DNA from: an archaeon
GTDB lineage: Archaea > Nanobdellota > Nanobdellia > Woesearchaeales > ARS49
Assembly: GCA_016213425.1 (NCBI GenBank)
Contig: JACRAI010000111.1
Span: forward strand, 1-6,254
Reading direction: 5' to 3'
Length of the DNA: 6,254 nt
Made by a program: the position numbers and the translations under genes. The notes beneath the pieces were generated by a model. That model did not search any database. It was not told where the DNA came from and worked only from the letters and a program-made list of their open reading frames with translations. Shown in pieces: positions 5,570 to 6,254 of the stretch (within the stretch, counting starts at the first letter, position 1; each line of letters opens with the position of its first letter).

Positions 5570-5622
5570 GGCTGTCCTTAACAAAGGAGGTGATGCAAAA
5601 GGCAGCCAATTTTTTTATTTTA
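5570..5622 (+). other. Hairpin with embedded perfect Shine-Dalgarno sequence and T-tract
   Basis: An outer stem, GGCTG (5570-5574) with CAGCC (5603-5607), encloses an inner stem, TCCTT (5575-5579) with AAGGA (5584-5588), closed by AACA. A tract of seven T, an A and four T follows (5610-5621). The inner stem covers the first part of AAAGGAGGTGAT (5583-5594), which is the complete complement of the 16S rRNA 3' tail. An ATG at 5593 overlaps it and opens only a 10-codon frame (MQKAANFFIL), too close to the site for normal initiation. It may be a small RNA with its terminator or a leader element. It does not precede a gene at normal spacing: the next start is at 5682. Confidence 0.4.
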
Positions 5623-5681
5623 TAGTAAATAGTAGTCCAGTATAGAAATATTAATAAATTATTTTTACAGAGAAATTCCTT

Positions 5682-6020
5682 ATGGATGATCACATAAAAT
5701 ATAAACCCACATCTCAAGAATATGATAATTTAGGTAATGAATACTGGGAAGTGTGGCAGGGAATACCTGAAGAAATACTAAAAGATTCTTTTCCAGTTGG
5801 TGGAGGAAATTATAAATACAATAAAAATTACAAATTGATATATATCTCTTCTAAAGCTTTAGAAGCTTTAAAAAAAAATCCTAAAGCAATATTATGCGTA
5901 AAGCTAGAAAAATCAAAAGATCATGATAAGAAAGTTCTTGGGTTTTTACCCTCAGAAGAATCATTAGAAGATACAATAAGAAATATTCAACGTGCAAATC
6001 AAAGATTTATGAAAAAGTAA
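5682..6020 (+). CDS. Uncharacterised protein, 112 residues
   Basis: I do not recognise this protein. It starts MDDHIKYKPTSQEYDNLGNE, is soluble and has no signal peptide or membrane segment. The N-terminal half is rich in Tyr, Trp and Gly (YWEVWQGIPEE at about 21-31, PVGGGNYKYNKNYK at about 38-51), which suggests a small mixed alpha/beta fold. The middle looks like a strand, helix, strand pattern (KLIYISSKALEALKKNPKAILCVKLE, about residues 51-76), and the tail is a basic helix (about 92-112). The ATG has no Shine-Dalgarno sequence. A weak A/T box around 5651-5659 (TTAATAAAT) lies about 27 bases upstream and fits a leaderless transcript. It is divergent from the coiled-coil gene and on the same strand as the LysM gene, 40 bases upstream of it, but the LysM gene appears to have its own promoter. 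Confidence 0.7.
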   Translation: MDDHIKYKPTSQEYDNLGNEYWEVWQGIPEEILKDSFPVGGGNYKYNKNYKLIYISSKALEALKKNPKAILCVKLEKSKDHDKKVLGFLPSEESLEDTIRNIQRANQRFMKK

Positions 6021-6028
6021 AAAAGAAA

Positions 6029-6038
6029 GCTTTAAAAA
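6029..6038 (+). promoter_or_regulatory. TATA box for the LysM lipoprotein gene (leaderless)
   Basis: GCTTTAAAAA, preceded by a purine-rich AAAAGAAA that suits a BRE, is centred about 27 bases before the ATG at 6061. There is no Shine-Dalgarno sequence before the ATG. Confidence 0.6.
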
Positions 6039-6041
6039 GGG

Positions 6042-6056
6042 TTATTTTTTTCTTTT
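6042..6056 (+). terminator. T-tract after the 112-residue gene
   Basis: TTATTTTTTTCTTTT follows the stop codon at 6018-6020 by 21 bases. It could end that transcript by the oligo-T mode used in archaea. It sits between the TATA box and the start codon of the LysM gene, so termination and initiation would occur within the same 40 bases. Confidence 0.4.
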
Positions 6057-6060
6057 AGAG

Positions 6061-6254
6061 ATGGATTTAACAAAAATCATTGGCACTTGCGCCCTAACAG
6101 CACTATTTGGGTGTTCTAATGGAGTCTGTATTCCTATGGCTAAAACTTCTAGAGGTCGAAGCGAACTAAAAGCATCATTTCAAGAAAATCAGCACATTTA
6201 TCAAGTTCAAGAAGGAGATTTCTTGTTAAAAATTGCAAAAAATAATTCAGTTAA
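6061..6254 (+). CDS. LysM-domain lipoprotein, N-terminal part (3' end outside window)
   Basis: Only 64 codons are in the window. Residues 1-17 form a hydrophobic signal segment with a single early lysine, and LFGC (15-18) resembles a lipobox, so Cys18 could be lipid-modified after export. Phe at the -2 position is not typical. A short linker containing AKTSRGRSELK follows. At residue 47 a LysM domain begins (YQVQEGDFLLKIAKNNSV), matching the family pattern Y-x-V-x-x-GD-x-L-x-x-IA. LysM modules bind N-acetylglucosamine-containing polymers such as peptidoglycan or chitin. In a cell without peptidoglycan the ligand would be another surface glycan, its own or a partner's. It is too short for an ORF scan that needs a stop codon. 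What follows the LysM start, for example a peptidase or more LysM copies, cannot be seen. The ATG is placed by a TATA box 27 bases upstream. Confidence 0.8.
   Translation, partial: MDLTKIIGTCALTALFGCSNGVCIPMAKTSRGRSELKASFQENQHIYQVQEGDFLLKIAKNNSV

Noticed and set aside
5589..5596. Box C of a C/D-box guide RNA (GTGATGC)
   Set aside because: The last base of the box is wrong and no CTGA box D lies at a suitable distance.
5583..5607. A fragment of 16S rRNA gene 3' end (minus strand)
   Set aside because: The match to the rRNA tail is limited to about 12 bases, and the bases beyond ATCACCTCC do not continue as rRNA.

Overview
The window is an AT-rich stretch of about 6.25 kb that most resembles an archaeal genome, probably a small-genome DPANN-type lineage (Woesearchaeota or Pacearchaeota-like; this assignment is inference). 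The best evidence is promoter layout. Five genes (dinD, apt, the coiled-coil gene, the LysM gene and, less clearly, the 112-residue ORF) have a TATA-like A/T box centred about 26-28 bases before the start codon and no Shine-Dalgarno sequence, as expected for leaderless archaeal mRNAs. The phospholipase gene has the same CTTAAATA box as dinD but a very short leader. One gene (3023-3379) has a longer leader with a GGAGG site.

Layout from left to right. (1) 1-665, plus: the C-terminal 220 residues of an AarF/UbiB (ABC1) atypical kinase, cut by the window edge; its reading frame runs to base 3, well before the internal TTG at 162. (2) 677-772: two nested hairpins between convergent genes. (3) 783-1685, minus: a secreted zinc-dependent phospholipase C-like enzyme that appears to keep all nine zinc ligands. 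(4) 1686-2002: a divergent control region with two adjacent long-armed palindromes whose arms are related to each other and differ in a compensatory way. (5) 2003-2851, plus: DinD, DNA-damage-inducible protein D. (6) 3023-3379, minus: an unrecognised helical protein of 118 residues. (7) 3380-3680: a region with no convincing gene, ending in a 7-base tandem repeat that touches the apt stop codon. (8) 3681-4196, minus: adenine phosphoribosyltransferase. (9) 4235-5443, minus: a 402-residue coiled-coil protein of unknown function, with a revised start. (10) 5444-5681: a divergent region with a hairpin plus T-tract that contains a perfect consensus Shine-Dalgarno sequence. (11) 5682-6020, plus: an unrecognised 112-residue protein. 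(12) 6061-6254, plus: the start of a LysM-domain lipoprotein, cut by the window end.

The genes do not form an operon. Almost every gene has its own promoter, and strands switch often. Two products are probably exported (the phospholipase and the LysM lipoprotein). The others are intracellular: purine salvage (Apt), a DNA-damage-linked protein (DinD), an AarF kinase and three proteins of unknown role. No defence system, mobile element, CRISPR array, tRNA or rRNA is visible. The features most worth a second look are the paired palindromes between the phospholipase and dinD genes, the 5570-5622 element, and the complete zinc site of a secreted phospholipase in an archaeal-looking genome.
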